Shown: piece after piece, positions 8,500-19,738 of the stretch
Position numbering within the stretch: the stretch's first letter is position 1
How the letters are laid out: each line of letters opens with the position of its first letter
DNA from: Haplomitrium mnioides
Taxonomy: Eukaryota > Marchantiophyta > Haplomitriopsida > Calobryales
DNA: 20,930 nucleotides
NCBI GenBank assembly: GCA_049999725.1
Contig: JBNGIS010034036.1
Span: forward strand, 1-20,930
Reading direction: 5' to 3'
Program-made: the position numbers and the translations under genes
The notes under the pieces: generated by a model
The model's input: only the letters and a program-made list of their open reading frames with translations
What the model was told of the DNA's origin: nothing
The model's database searches: none

Positions 8500-9270
8500 G
8501 GTTCTAAGAAAAGTGCATAAAGCACAAAAAGAACTAAAGAGAGATGGAATATTTTAATATAAGTATCCGAATAAGAGAAAAGAACTAAAGATAGATAAAA
8601 GATTCTATCAAAAGTACACGTAGCACAAAAATAACTAAAGAGAGATGGAAGGTTCTAAGATAAGAACTTAGTAGAGATAGAAGGTTCTAAGATAAGTGTA
8701 CGTCGAAGAAAGAAGAAATAAAAAGAGATGGAAGGTTCTAACACAAGTATATATAGAAGAAAGAACAACTCAAACTAGATAGAAGGTTCGAACAAAAGTA
8801 CATATAGCACAAAAAAACTAAAGAGAGATGGCATGTTCTAAGATAAGTATACGTAAAAGAAAGAAGAACTAAAGAGAGATGGAAGGTTCTAAGAAAAGTG
8901 CACGAAGCACAAAAAGAACTAAAGAGAGATGGAATATTCTAATATAAGTATCTGAATAAGAGAAAAGAACTAAAGATAGATAAAAGGTTCTATGAAAAGT
9001 ATAGGTAGCACAAAAAGAACTAAAGAGAGATAAAAGGTTCTAAGATAAGAACACATAAAAGAAAGAAGAACTTAGTAGAGATGGAAGGTTCTAAGATAAG
9101 TGTACATCGAAGAAAGAAGAAATAAAAAGAGATGGAATGTTCTAACACAAGTATACATAGAAGAAAGAACAACTAAAACTAGATAGAAGGTTCGAACAAA
9201 AGTACATGTAGCACAAAAAGAACTAAAGAGATTTGGAATGTTCTAAGATAAGTATATGAAGAGGAAAGAA
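8500..9270. repeat. Higher-order duplication within the array, period 385 bp
   Basis: A series of divergent units is repeated in the same order. The distinctive TATCCGAATAAGAG at 8564 recurs as TATCTGAATAAGAG 385 bp later. It is followed in both copies by the AGATAGATAAAAG unit, the AAGTGTAC-TCGAAG unit, the CTAACACAAGTATA unit and the GGTTCGAACAAAAGTACAT unit. Small indels separate the copies. Confidence 0.75.
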
Positions 9271-11607
9271 GAACTTAAGAGAGATAGAAGGTTCTAAGAA
9301 AAGTACATGTAGCACAAAAAGAACTAAAGAGAGATAGAAGGTTCTAAGATAAATATACGTAGAAGAAAGAAGAACTAAAGAGAGATGAAAGGTTCTAAAA
9401 TAAGTGTAAGTAGAAGAAAGAAGAACTTAATAGAGACGTAAGGTTTTAAGATCAATATACGTCGAAGAAAGAAGAACTAAAGAGAGATAGAAGGTTCTAA
9501 GATAAGTATACGTAGAAGAAAGAAGAACTTAAAAATAGATGGAAGTTTCTAAGAAAAGTATATGTAGTACAAAAAGAACTAAAGAGAGATGGAATGTTCT
9601 AAGATAAGTATACGGAGAAGAAACAAGAACTAAACAGAGATGGAAGGTTCTAAGATAAGTACACATAGCACAAAAAGAACTAAAGAGAGATGGAAGGTTC
9701 TAAGATAAGTATACGTAGAAGAAAGAAGAACTTAATAGAGATAGAAGGTTCTAAAATAAGTATACTTCAAAGAAAGAAGAACTAAAAAGAGATGGAAGGT
9801 TCTAAGATAAGTATACATAGAAGAAAAAACAACTAAAAATAGATAGAAGGTTCGAAGAAAAGTACACGTAGCACAAAAAGAACTAAACAGAGATGGAATG
9901 TTCTAAGATAAGTATACACAGAAGAAAGAAGAACTAAAATTTAATTAAAGGTTCTAAGAGAAGAACATGTAGCACAAAAGGAACTAAAGAGAGATGGAAG
10001 TTCCTAAGATAAGAACTAAAGAGAGATTGAAGGTTCTAAGATAAGTATAGATAGAAGAAATAAGAACTAAAAATAGATAAAAAGTTCCAAGAAAAGTACA
10101 CGTAGCACAAAAAGAACTAAAGAGAGATGGAATGTTCTAAGATCAGTGTACACAGAAGAAAGAAAAACTAAAGACAGATAGAAGATTCTAAGAAAAGTAC
10201 ACGTAGCACAAAAAGACTAAAGAAAGATGGAATGTTATAAGATAAGTATACAGGAGAAAGAAAAGAACTAAATAGAAATAGAAGATTCTAAGAAAAGTAC
10301 ACGTAGCACAAAAAGAACTAAAGAGAGATGGAAGGTTTTAAGATAAATATACATCGAAGAAAGAAGAACTAAAAAGAGATGTAAGGTTCTAAGATAAGTA
10401 TATATAGAAGAAAGAACAACTAAAAATAAATAGAAGGTTCAAATAAAAGTACATGTAGCACAAAAAAGACTAAAGAGAAATGGAATGTTCTAGGATAAGT
10501 ATACGGAGAAGAAAGAAGAACTAAAGAGAGATGGAAGGTTCTAAGAAAAGTGCATGTAGCACAAAAAGAACTAAACAAAGATGGAAGGTTCTAAGATAAG
10601 TATGCGTAGAAGAAAAAAGAACTAAAAAGAGACTGAAGAATCTAAGAAAAATATACGTAGAACAAAGAAGAACTAAAGAGAGATCGAAGGTTCTAAGATA
10701 AGTATAGGTAGAAGAAAGATAACTAAATAGAGATGGAAGGTTCTAAGATAAGTATACGTCAATGAAAGATGAACTAAAAAGAGATGGAAGGTTCTAAGAT
10801 AAGTATACGTAGAAGAAAGAAGAACTAAAAATAGATAGAAGGTTCGAAGAAAAGTACACGTAGCACAAAAAGAACTAAACAACGATGGAATGTTCTAAGA
10901 TAAGTATATGATGGAATGTTCTAAGATAAGTATACGGAGAAGAAAGAAGAACTAAAAAGAGATAGAAGGTTCTAAGAAAATTACAACGTAGCACAAAAAC
11001 AACTTAAGAGAGATGGAAGGCTTTAAGATAAGTATACGTAGAAGAAAGAAGAACTTAATAGAGATTGAAGGTTCTAAGATAAGTATACGTTAAGGAAAGA
11101 AGAACTAAAGAGAGATGGAAGGTCTTAAAATAAGTATACAAAGAAAGAACAACTAAAAATAGATGGAAGGTTTGAAGAAAAGTACATGTAGTACAAAAAG
11201 AACTAAAGAGAGATGGAATGTTTAAAGATAAGTATACGTAGAAGAAAGAAGAACTAAACAGAGATGGAAGGTTCTAAGAAAAGTACACATAGCACAAAAA
11301 GAACTAAAGAGAGATGGAAGGTTCTCAGATAATTATACGTAGAAGAAAGAAGAACTTAATAGAGATGGAAGGTGCTAAGATAAATATACGTCGAAGAAAG
11401 AAGAACTAAATAAAGATAGAAGGTTCTAAGATAAGTATACATAGAAGAAGGAAGAACTAAAAATAGATGGAAGGTTCGAAGAAAAGTACACATAGCACAG
11501 AAAGAATTAAAGAGAAACGAAAGGTTCTAAGATAAGTATACATAAAAGAAATATGAACTAAAGAAATATGGAAGATTCTAAGATAAGTAAACATAGAAGA
11601 AAGAAGA

Positions 11608-11707
11608 NNNNNNNNNNNNNNNNNNNNNNNNNNNNNNNNNNNNNNNNNNNNNNNNNNNNNNNNNNNNNNNNNNNNNNNNNNNNNNNNNNNNNNNNNNNNN
11701 NNNNNNN
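11608..11707. other. Assembly gap, 100 N
   Basis: Exactly 100 N inside the array, a placeholder of unknown true length. Unit types differ on the two sides, so missing copies are likely. Confidence 0.98.
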
Positions 11708-13069
11708 TCTAAGAAAAGTACACGTAGCACAAAAAGAACTAAAGAGAGATGGAAGGTTCTAAGATAAGTATACATAGAAGAAAGAAGAACTAAAGAGAGA
11801 TCGAAGGTTCTAAGATAGGTGTATGTAGAAGAAAGGAAGAACTAAAGAGAGATAGAAGGTTCTAAGATAAGTATACATAGAAGAAAGAACAACTAATAGA
11901 GATGGAAGGCTCTAAAACAAGTATACGTAGAAGAAAGAAGAACTAAAAAGAAATGAAAGGTTCTAAGAGAAGTATATGTAGCACAAAAAGAACTAAAGAG
12001 AGATGGAAGGTTCTTAGATAAGTATATGTCGAAGAAAGAAGAACTTAATAGATATAGAAGGTTTTAAAATAACTACACATAGCTGAAGAAGAACTAAATA
12101 AATATGGCAGGTTATAAGATAAGAACACGTAACAAAAGAAGAACTCAAAAAAGATTGAAGGTTCTAGAAAACTACATGTAGTACAAAAAGAACTAAAGAG
12201 AGATGAAAGGTTCTAAACAAGTGTATGTAGAAGAAAGAAGAACTAAAGAGAGATGGAAGGTTCTTAGAAAAGTACATGTAGCACAAAACGAACTAAAGAG
12301 AGATGGAAGGTTCTAAGATAAGTATATGTAGAAGAAAGAAAAACTAAATAGAAATCAAAGATTCTAAGAAAAGTACACGTAGCACAAAAAGAACTAAAGA
12401 GAGATGGAAGGTTCTAAGATAAGTTCATACAGTAGAAGAAGAACTAGGCAAACATGGAAGGTTATAAGAGAAATACATGTAGTAGAAAAAGAACTAAATG
12501 GAGATGGAAGGTTCTGTGATAAGTACACATCACAGAAGAAGAACTAAATAAACATGGAACGTTATAAGATAAGTACACGTAGTAGAAAAAGACTAAAAGA
12601 GAGATTTAAGGTTCTAAAAAAAGTACACGTAGTAGGCAAAGAACTAAAAAGAGATGAAAAGTTCTCATATAAGTACACGTAGCAGAAGAAGACTTGAATC
12701 GAAATGGAAGGTTCTAGTTCTAAGATAAGTACACAAAGCAGAAGAAGAACTAAACAGATATGCAAGATTCTAAAATGGTACACGTAACAAATGAAGAACT
12801 AAAAAGAGATTGACGGTTTTGAGATAAGTACAAGTAGCAAAAGAGAACTAAAGAAACATTGAAGGTTCAAATAGAAGGTTCTAAGATAAGTACACATAAG
12901 AGAAGAAGAACTAAAGAGAGATGGAAGGTTACAAGATAAGAACAGATATTAGAAAGAAAAACTAAAGAGAGATAGAAGGTTTAAGATAACTACACGTATC
13001 AAAAAGAAGGACTAAAAAGAGATGGAAGGCTCTAAGATAAGTACACGTAGCAGAAGAAGAACTAAATAG

Positions 13070-13169
13070 NNNNNNNNNNNNNNNNNNNNNNNNNNNNNNN
13101 NNNNNNNNNNNNNNNNNNNNNNNNNNNNNNNNNNNNNNNNNNNNNNNNNNNNNNNNNNNNNNNNNNNNN
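13070..13169. other. Assembly gap, 100 N, with identical flanks
   Basis: Exactly 100 N. The 41 bases before it (13029-13069) are identical to the 41 bases after it (13170-13210), starting GCTCTAAGATAAGTACACG and ending AACTAAATAG. This may be one contig end represented twice. Confidence 0.98.
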
Positions 13170-13318
13170 GCTCTAAGATAAGTACACGTAGCAGAAGAAG
13201 AACTAAATAGAGATGGAAGGTTCTAAGATAAGTACACAAAGCAGAAGAAGACCTTAATAGAGATGCAAGATTCAAAGATAAGTACACATATCAGATAAAG
13301 AACTAAAGAGAGACGGAA

Positions 13319-13507
13319 GGTTCTAAGATAAACACACGTAGCAAAAGACGAACCAAAGAAACATTGAAGGTTCAAATAAAAGGTTCTAAGATAAGTACAC
13401 GTAGCAAAAGACGAACCAAAGAAACATTGAAGGTTCAAATAAAAGGTTCTAAGATAAGTACACATAGCAAAAGACGAACCAAAGAAACATTGAAGGTTCA
13501 AATAAAA
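13319..13507. repeat. 63-bp derived unit, three tandem copies
   Basis: Copies start at 13319, 13382 and 13445 and differ at only a few positions. The unit is a 50-bp class unit lengthened by about 13 bp (GGTTCAAATAAAA) through duplication of the GGTTC landmark. It contains CGAACCAAAGAAACATTG. Single related units occur near 12850, 13990 and 14300, so the extension predates the local triplication. Confidence 0.9.
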
Positions 13508-16029
13508 GGTTCTAAGATAAGTACACGTAGCAAAAGAAGAACTAAAGAGAGATGAAGGTTCTAAGACAAGTACACATAGCAAAAGAAGAACTTAATAAAC
13601 ATGGAAGGTTACAAGATAAGTACACGTAGTAGAAAAAAACTAAATGGAGATGGAAGGTTCTAAAATAAGTACACACATTAGAAGAAGAACTAAGTAAACG
13701 TGGAAGGTTATAATACAAGTTCACGTAGTAGAAAAAGAACTAAAAGAAGATATAAGATTCTAAGAAAACTACACATAGCATAAAAAGAACAAAAGAAATA
13801 TGAAAGCTTCTAATATAAGTACACTTAGCAAAAGAATAACTTATTAGAGATGGAAGGTTGTAAGAAAAGTTCACGAAGCAGAAGAAGAACTAAACACAAA
13901 TGCAAGATTCTGAAATGGTATACGCAACAGATGAAGAACTAAAAAGATATGGAAGGTTCTAAGATAAATACAAATAGCAAAAGAAAACCCAAAGAAACAT
14001 TGAAGGTTCAAATAGAAGGTTCTAAGATAAGTACATATAGCAGAAGAAAAAATCAAGAGATATGGAAGGTACTAAGATAAGAACACGTATTAGAAAGAAC
14101 AAACAAAGAGAAATATAAGGTTCTAAGACAACTACATGTATCCAAAAGAAGGACTAAAAAGAGATGAAAGGTTCTAAGATAAGTACACGAAGTAGAAGAA
14201 GAACTAAACAAAAATGCAAGATTCTAAGATAAGTACACATATCAGATGAAGAACTAAAAAGAAACCAAAGATTCTAAGATAAGTACACATAGCAAAACAA
14301 GAACAAAAAATCATTGAAGATTCAAATAAAAGGTTCAAAGATAAGTACATATAGTAAAAGAAGAACTAAAGCGAGACGGAAGGTCCAAAGATAAGTACAC
14401 ATAGCAGAAAAAGAACTAAATAAATATTGAAAGTTATAAGATAAGAGCACATAGCAAAAGAAGAACTTAAGAGAGATACAAGGTTCTAAGAAAACTACAC
14501 GTAGCACAAAAGAAACCAAAGAGATATGGAAGGTTCTAAGATAAGTATACGCTGAAGAAAACATAACTAAAGAGAGATGGGAGGTTCTAAGATAAGTATA
14601 CGTAGAAGAAAGAAAACTAAAGAGAGATGGAAGGTTCAAAGATTAGTATATATAGAAGAAAAAAAAACTAAAGAGAGATCGAAGGTTCTAAAAAAAGTAC
14701 ACATAGCACAAAAAGAACTAAAGAGAGATGGAAGGTTCTTAGATAAGTATACGTAGCACAAAAAGAACTAAAGAGAGATAGAAGGTTCTAAGAAAGTAAA
14801 CGTAGCACAAAAAGATCTAAAGAGAGTGGAAAGTTCTAAAATAAGTATACGTAGAAGAAAAGAGAATTGAAGAGAGATCGAAGGTTCTAAAATAAGTATA
14901 TGTAGAAAAAAAAACTAGAAAAAGATTGAATGTTGTAAGATAAGCATACGTAGAAGAAGGAAGAACTAAAGAGAGATGGAAGGTTCTAAGATTAGTATAC
15001 GTAGAAGAAAGAAGAACTAAAGAGAGATAAAAGGTTCTAAGAAAAGTATACGTGAAAAAAAAGAACTAAAGAGAGATAGAAGGTTCTAAGATAAAGATAC
15101 GTAGAACAAAGAAGATATGAAGAGAGCTGGAATATTCTAAGAAAAATGTACGAAGAAGAAAGAAATACTAGAGAGAGATGGAAGGTTCTATTACAAGTAC
15201 TTGTAGAAGAAAAAAGAACTAAAGAGAGCTCAAAGATTCTAAGAAAACTATGCGTAAAAGAAAGAAGAACTAAAGAGAGATGGAAGCTTCTAAGACAAAT
15301 ATGCGTGGAAAAAAGAAGAAATAAAGAGAGATGGAAGGTTCTAAGGTAAGTATATGCACAAGAGAGAAGAACTATACAAAGATGGAAGCCTCTAAGATAA
15401 ATATGCGTAGAAGAAAGAAGAATTAAAAAGAGATAGAAGGTTCTATGATAAGTATACGTAAAAGAAAGAAGAACTAAAGAGAGATGGAAGGTTCTAAGAT
15501 AAGTATATGTAGAAGAAGAAGAATTAAAAATAGAAATAGGGTTCAAAAAAAGTACACGTAGTCCAAAATGAACTAAAGAAAGATGGAAGGCTCTGACATA
15601 AGTATACGTAGAAGAAAGAAGAACTAAAGAGAGATGGAAGGTTCTAAGAAAAGTATATGTAAAAGAAAGAAGAACCATAGAGAGATCAAAGGTTCTAAGA
15701 GAAGTATACGTAGCACAAAATGAACTCAAGAGAGATGGAAGGTTCTAAGATAAGTATACGTATAAGAAAGAAGATCTAAAAAGAGATGGAAGGTTTTGTG
15801 ATAAGTATACATAGAAGAAAGAAGAACTAAAGAGAGATGGAAGGTTCTAAGATAAGTATATGTAGAAGAATAAGAACTAAAAATAGATAGAAAGTTCTAA
15901 GAAAAATACACGTAGTCCAAAAAAAACTAAAGAAAGATGGAAGGTTCTATGATAAGTATACGTAGATGAAAGAAGAACTAAGGAGAGATGGAAGGTTCTA
16001 AAATAAGTATGCGTAAAAGAAAGAAGAAC

Positions 16030-16039
16030 NNNNNNNNNN
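16030..16039. other. Assembly gap, 10 N, with identical flanks
   Basis: Ten N. The 43 bases before the gap are repeated immediately after it (GATGGAAGGTTCTAAAATAA onward to GAAAGAAGAAC). This is a typical sign of overlapping contig ends joined without merging. Confidence 0.97.
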
Positions 16040-16262
16040 GATGGAAGGTTCTAAAATAAGTATGCGTAAAAGAAAGAAGAACTAAAGAGAGATGGAATGT
16101 TGTAAGATAATCATGCGTAGAAGAAAGAAAAAACCTAAAGAGAGATGGAAGGTTCTAAGATAAGTATACCTATAAGAGAGAAGAACTAAAGAGAGATCGA
16201 AGGCTCTAAAAAAAGTACACATATCACGTAACGAACTAAAGACAGATAGAAGGCTCTAAGAT

Positions 16263-16465
16263 AAGTATGTGTAGAAGAACAAAGAACTGAAGAGAGATGG
16301 GAGGTTCTAAGATAAGTATACATAGCACAAAAAGAACTAAAGAGAGATGGAAAGTTCTAAGATAAGTATGTGTAGAAGAACAAAGAATTAAAGAGAGATG
16401 AAAGGTTCTAAGATAAGTATACATGGCACAAAAAGAACTCATTAGAGATAGAAGGTTCTAAGATA
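16263..16465. repeat. 101-bp two-unit duplication in the array
   Basis: The pair AAGTATGTGTAGAAGAAC plus a TACATAGCACAAAAAG unit at 16263 is repeated from 16364 with a handful of substitutions. It shows that pairs of unlike units are copied together. Confidence 0.7.
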
Positions 16466-17460
16466 AGTGTGCGTAGAAGAAAGAAGAACTAAAGACAGAT
16501 CGAAGGTTCTCAGATAAGTCTACGTAGTAGAAAGAAGAACTAATAAGAGACGAAAGGTTCAAAGATTAGCATACGTAGAACAAAGAAGAACTAAAGAAAG
16601 ATAGAAGGTTCTAAGAAAACTACATGTAGCACAAAAAGAACTAAAGAGAGATGGAATGTTCTACGATAACTGTAGGTAGAAGAATAAAGAACTAAAGAGA
16701 GATGGAGGGTTCTAAGAAAAGTATACATAGAAGAAAGAAGAATTACACAAAGATGGAAGGTTCAAAGATAGGCATGCGTAGAAGGAACAAGAACTAAAAA
16801 TAGATGGAAGGTTCAAAGAAAAGTACACGTAGCATAGAAAGAACTAACGAGAGATAGAATGTTCTAAGATAAGTATACTTAGAAAAATGAAGAACTATAG
16901 AGAGATGGAACGTTCTTGGATAAGTAAATGTAGAAGGAAGAAGAACTAAAGAGAGAGGGAAGGTTCTAAAATAAGTTTACGTATAAGAAAAAAAACTAAA
17001 GAAAGATGGAAGGTTCTAAGAAAAGTACATGTAGAAGAAGAAGAACCAAAGAGAGATCAAGGGTTTGAATAGAAGTACATGTAACACAAAACAAACTCAA
17101 GAGAGATGGAAGGTTCTAAGATAAGTACACGTAGAAGAAAGAAGAACTAAAGAGAGATGGAAGGTTCTAAGACAAGTATTCGTAGAAGAAAGAATAGCTA
17201 TAGAGAGATTGAAGGTTCTAAGAAAAGTATACGTAGAAGAAAAAAGAACCAAAGAGAGATGGAAGGTTTCAAGAAAAGTAAACGTAGCACAAAAAGAACT
17301 AAAGAGAGATGGAAGGTTCTAAGACAAGTTTACGTACAAGAAAAGAGAACTAAATAGAGATGGAAGGTTCTAAGATAAGTATACGTAGAAGAAAGAAGAA
17401 CTAAAGAGAGATGGAAGGTTCTAAAATACGTATACGTAGAAGAAAAAAGAACTAAAGAGA

Positions 17461-17612
17461 GATGGAAGGTTCTAATATAAGCATACGTAGAAGAAAAAAG
17501 AACCATGCAAATATATAAGGCTCTACGACAAATATGCGTAGCAAAAAGAAGAATTTAAAAGAGATGGAAAGTTCTATGATAAGTATACGTAGAAAAAAGA
17601 ACAACTAAAGAG
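17461..17612. repeat. Dispersed segment copy 1 of a diverged unit block
   Basis: A block with the rare string AACCATGCAAATATATAAGG (from 17501) is repeated 2,123 bp to the right, from 19624, together with its neighbouring units. The block near 17501 is therefore paralogous to the last 155 bp of the array. Confidence 0.8.
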
Positions 17613-19581
17613 AGATGAAAGGTTCTAAGATAAGTATATGTAGAAGAAGAAGAACTAAGAATAAATAACAGGTTCTAAGAAAAGTACACGTAGTCCAAAA
17701 AGAACTAAAGAAAGATGGAAGGTTCTAGGATAAGTATACATAGAAGAAAGAAGAACTAAAGAGAGATGCAATGTTGTAAGATAATCACGCGTAGAAGAAT
17801 AAAGAACTAAAGAGAGATGGAAAGGCTCTAAAATAAGTATAGGAAGAAGATAGAGGAACTAAAGAGAGGTCGACGGCTCTAAAAAAAGTACATATAACAT
17901 GTAACGAACTAAAGAGAGATGGAAGGTTCTAAGATAAGTGTGCGTAGAAGAAAATAGAACTGAAGACAGATAGAAGGTTCTTAGATAAGTCTACGTAGTA
18001 GAGAGAAGATTTAATAAGAGACGTAAGGTTCAAAGATTGGTATACGTAGAACAAAGAAAAACTAAAGAGAGATAGAAGGTTCAAAGATAAAGAATACGTA
18101 GAAAAAAAAAGAAATAAAGACAGATGAAGGTTCTAACATAAGCATACATAGAAGAAAGCACAACTAAATGGTGATGGAAGGTTCTAAAATAAGTATACGT
18201 AGAAGAAATAAAAACGTAAGAGAGATGGAAGAATCTAAGATAAGTATATGTAGAAGAAAGACAAACTAAAGAGAGATTGAAGGCTCTAAGAAAAAGTACA
18301 CCTTAGCACACAACAAACTAAAGAGAGATGGAATGTTCTAAGATAGATATACGCAAAAGAAAAAACAACTAAAGAAAGATAGAAGGTTCTGAGAAAAGAG
18401 TACGTAAAAGAAAGAAGAATTAAAGAGAGATAGAAGGTTATAAGATAAGTATATATAGAAAAAAGAAAAAAAAAAAAAAACCAAAGGTTAGAAGATAAGT
18501 ACATTTCGCACAAAACGAACTAAAGAGAGATGGAAGGTTATAAGATAAGTATACGTAGAAGAAAGAAGAACAAAAGAGAGATGAAGTTTCTAAGATATGT
18601 ATATGTAGAAGAAAGAAGAACTAAAGAGAAATGGAAGGTTCTAAGATAAGTATACGTAGAAGAAAGAAGAACCAAAGAGAAATAGAAGGTTCTAAGATAA
18701 GTATATGTAGAAGAAAGAAGAACTAGAGAGAGATCAAAGGTTCTAATGAAAGTACACGTTGCACAAAATGAACTAAAGAGAGATGGAAGGTTCTAAGAAA
18801 GTACACATAGCACAAAAACAACTAAAGAGAGATGGAAGGTTCTAAGAAAGTATACGTAGCACAAAAACAGCTAAAGAGAGATGGAAGGTTCCAAGATAAG
18901 TCTATGTAGAAGAAAAAAAAACCAAAGGCAGATGGAAGGTTCTAAGTTAAGTATATGTAGAAGAAAGAAGAATAAAACAAATCAAACGTTCTAAGAAAAG
19001 TACACGTAGCACAAAAAGAACTAAGGAGAGAAGGAAGGTTTTAAGATAAGTATAAGTAGATGAAAGAAGAACTTAAGAGAGATGAAAAGTTTTTAAGATA
19101 AATATACGTAGAAGAAAAAAGAATCAAAGAGAGATGGAAGGTTTTTAGAAAAGTATACGTAGAACAAAGAAAAGCTTAAGAGAGATGGAACGTTCTAAGA
19201 TAAGTATACGTAGAAGAAAGAAGAACTAAAGAGAGATCGAAGGCTCTAAGGAAAGTACACGTAGCACAAAACAAACTAAAGAGAGATGGAAGGTTATGAG
19301 ATAAGTATGCATAGAAGTAAAAAGAACTAAAGAGAGATGGAAGGTTCTGAGAGAAGAGTACGTAGAAGAAACAAGAACTAAAGAGAGATAGAGGGTTCTA
19401 AGATAAGTATACGTAGAGGAAAGAAGAACGAAAAAAAAGGTTGGAAGATAAGTAAATTTAGCACAAAAAGAACTAAAGAGAGATGGAAGGTTCTAGGATA
19501 AGTATACGTAGAAGAAAGAAGAACTAAAGAGAGATGGAAGGTTCTAAGATACGTATACGTAGAAGAAAGAAGAACTAAAGA

Positions 19582-19738
19582 GAGATGGAAGGTTCTAAGA
19601 TAAGCATACGTAGAAGAAAAAAGAACCATGCAAATATATAAGGCTCTATGACAAATATGCGTAGCAGAAAGAAGAATTTAAAAGAGATGGAAAGTTCTAT
19701 GATAAGTAGACGTAGAAAAAAGAACAACTAAAGAGAGA
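19582..19738. repeat. Dispersed segment copy 2, forming the right end of the array
   Basis: This is the second copy of the block at 17461-17612, with a few substitutions (for example CTATGACAAATATGCGTAGC against CTACGACAAATATGCGTAGC). It forms the right border of the array, which ends at CTAAAGAGAG and passes directly into unrelated DNA. Confidence 0.8.

Larger units (their letters stand above)
12420..14510. repeat. Array domain dominated by the CACGTAGCAGAAGAAG / CAAAAGAAG class
   Basis: Between these limits the common unit is about 50 bp with AAGTACACGTAGCAGAAG or AGCAAAAGAAG in place of the GTATACGTAGAAGAAAG of the flanking domains. Units are more diverged from each other than in the left block, with many variants such as AACATGGAAGGTTATAAG. 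Confidence 0.75.
6355..19738. repeat. Large satellite-type tandem array, unit 50-51 bp, about 260 units
   Basis: A continuous head-to-tail array fills 13.4 kb. The commonest unit (51 bp) carries in order AACTAAAGAGAGATGG, AAGGTTCTAAGATAAG, TATACGTA and GAAGAAAGAAG. A second class (50 bp) replaces the end with TACACGTAGCACAAAAAG, and a third (50 bp) has TACACGTAGCAGAAGAAG. Spacing of the AGGTTCTAAG landmark was measured at 51 bp at several places (for example 7153/7204/7255 and 17111/17162/17213). The plus strand is overwhelmingly purine. Each unit has normally one CpG, inside the ACGT core. No transposase, terminal inverted repeat or target duplication was found at the ends. The right end stops abruptly after CTAAAGAGAG. 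The left edge has degenerate units with an extra AAGGTTCGAATAG. Function is unknown; pericentromeric, subtelomeric or knob-like heterochromatin are all possible. Confidence 0.97.

Noticed and set aside
15037-15729. Minus-strand 230-codon frame and similar shorter ones in the right half of the array
   Set aside because: Same satellite-derived artefact as the left block; hydrophobic LRTFHLSLVLLSSTYT repeats with no gene signals.
6355-19738. A CRISPR array
   Set aside because: The repeats are contiguous without unique spacers, the units are graded variants of each other, and the context is plant nuclear DNA.
6355-19738. A transposon body (LTR element or Helitron) hosting the repeats
   Set aside because: No terminal repeats, target-site duplications, or coding domains for integrase, reverse transcriptase or helicase were found at or inside the borders.
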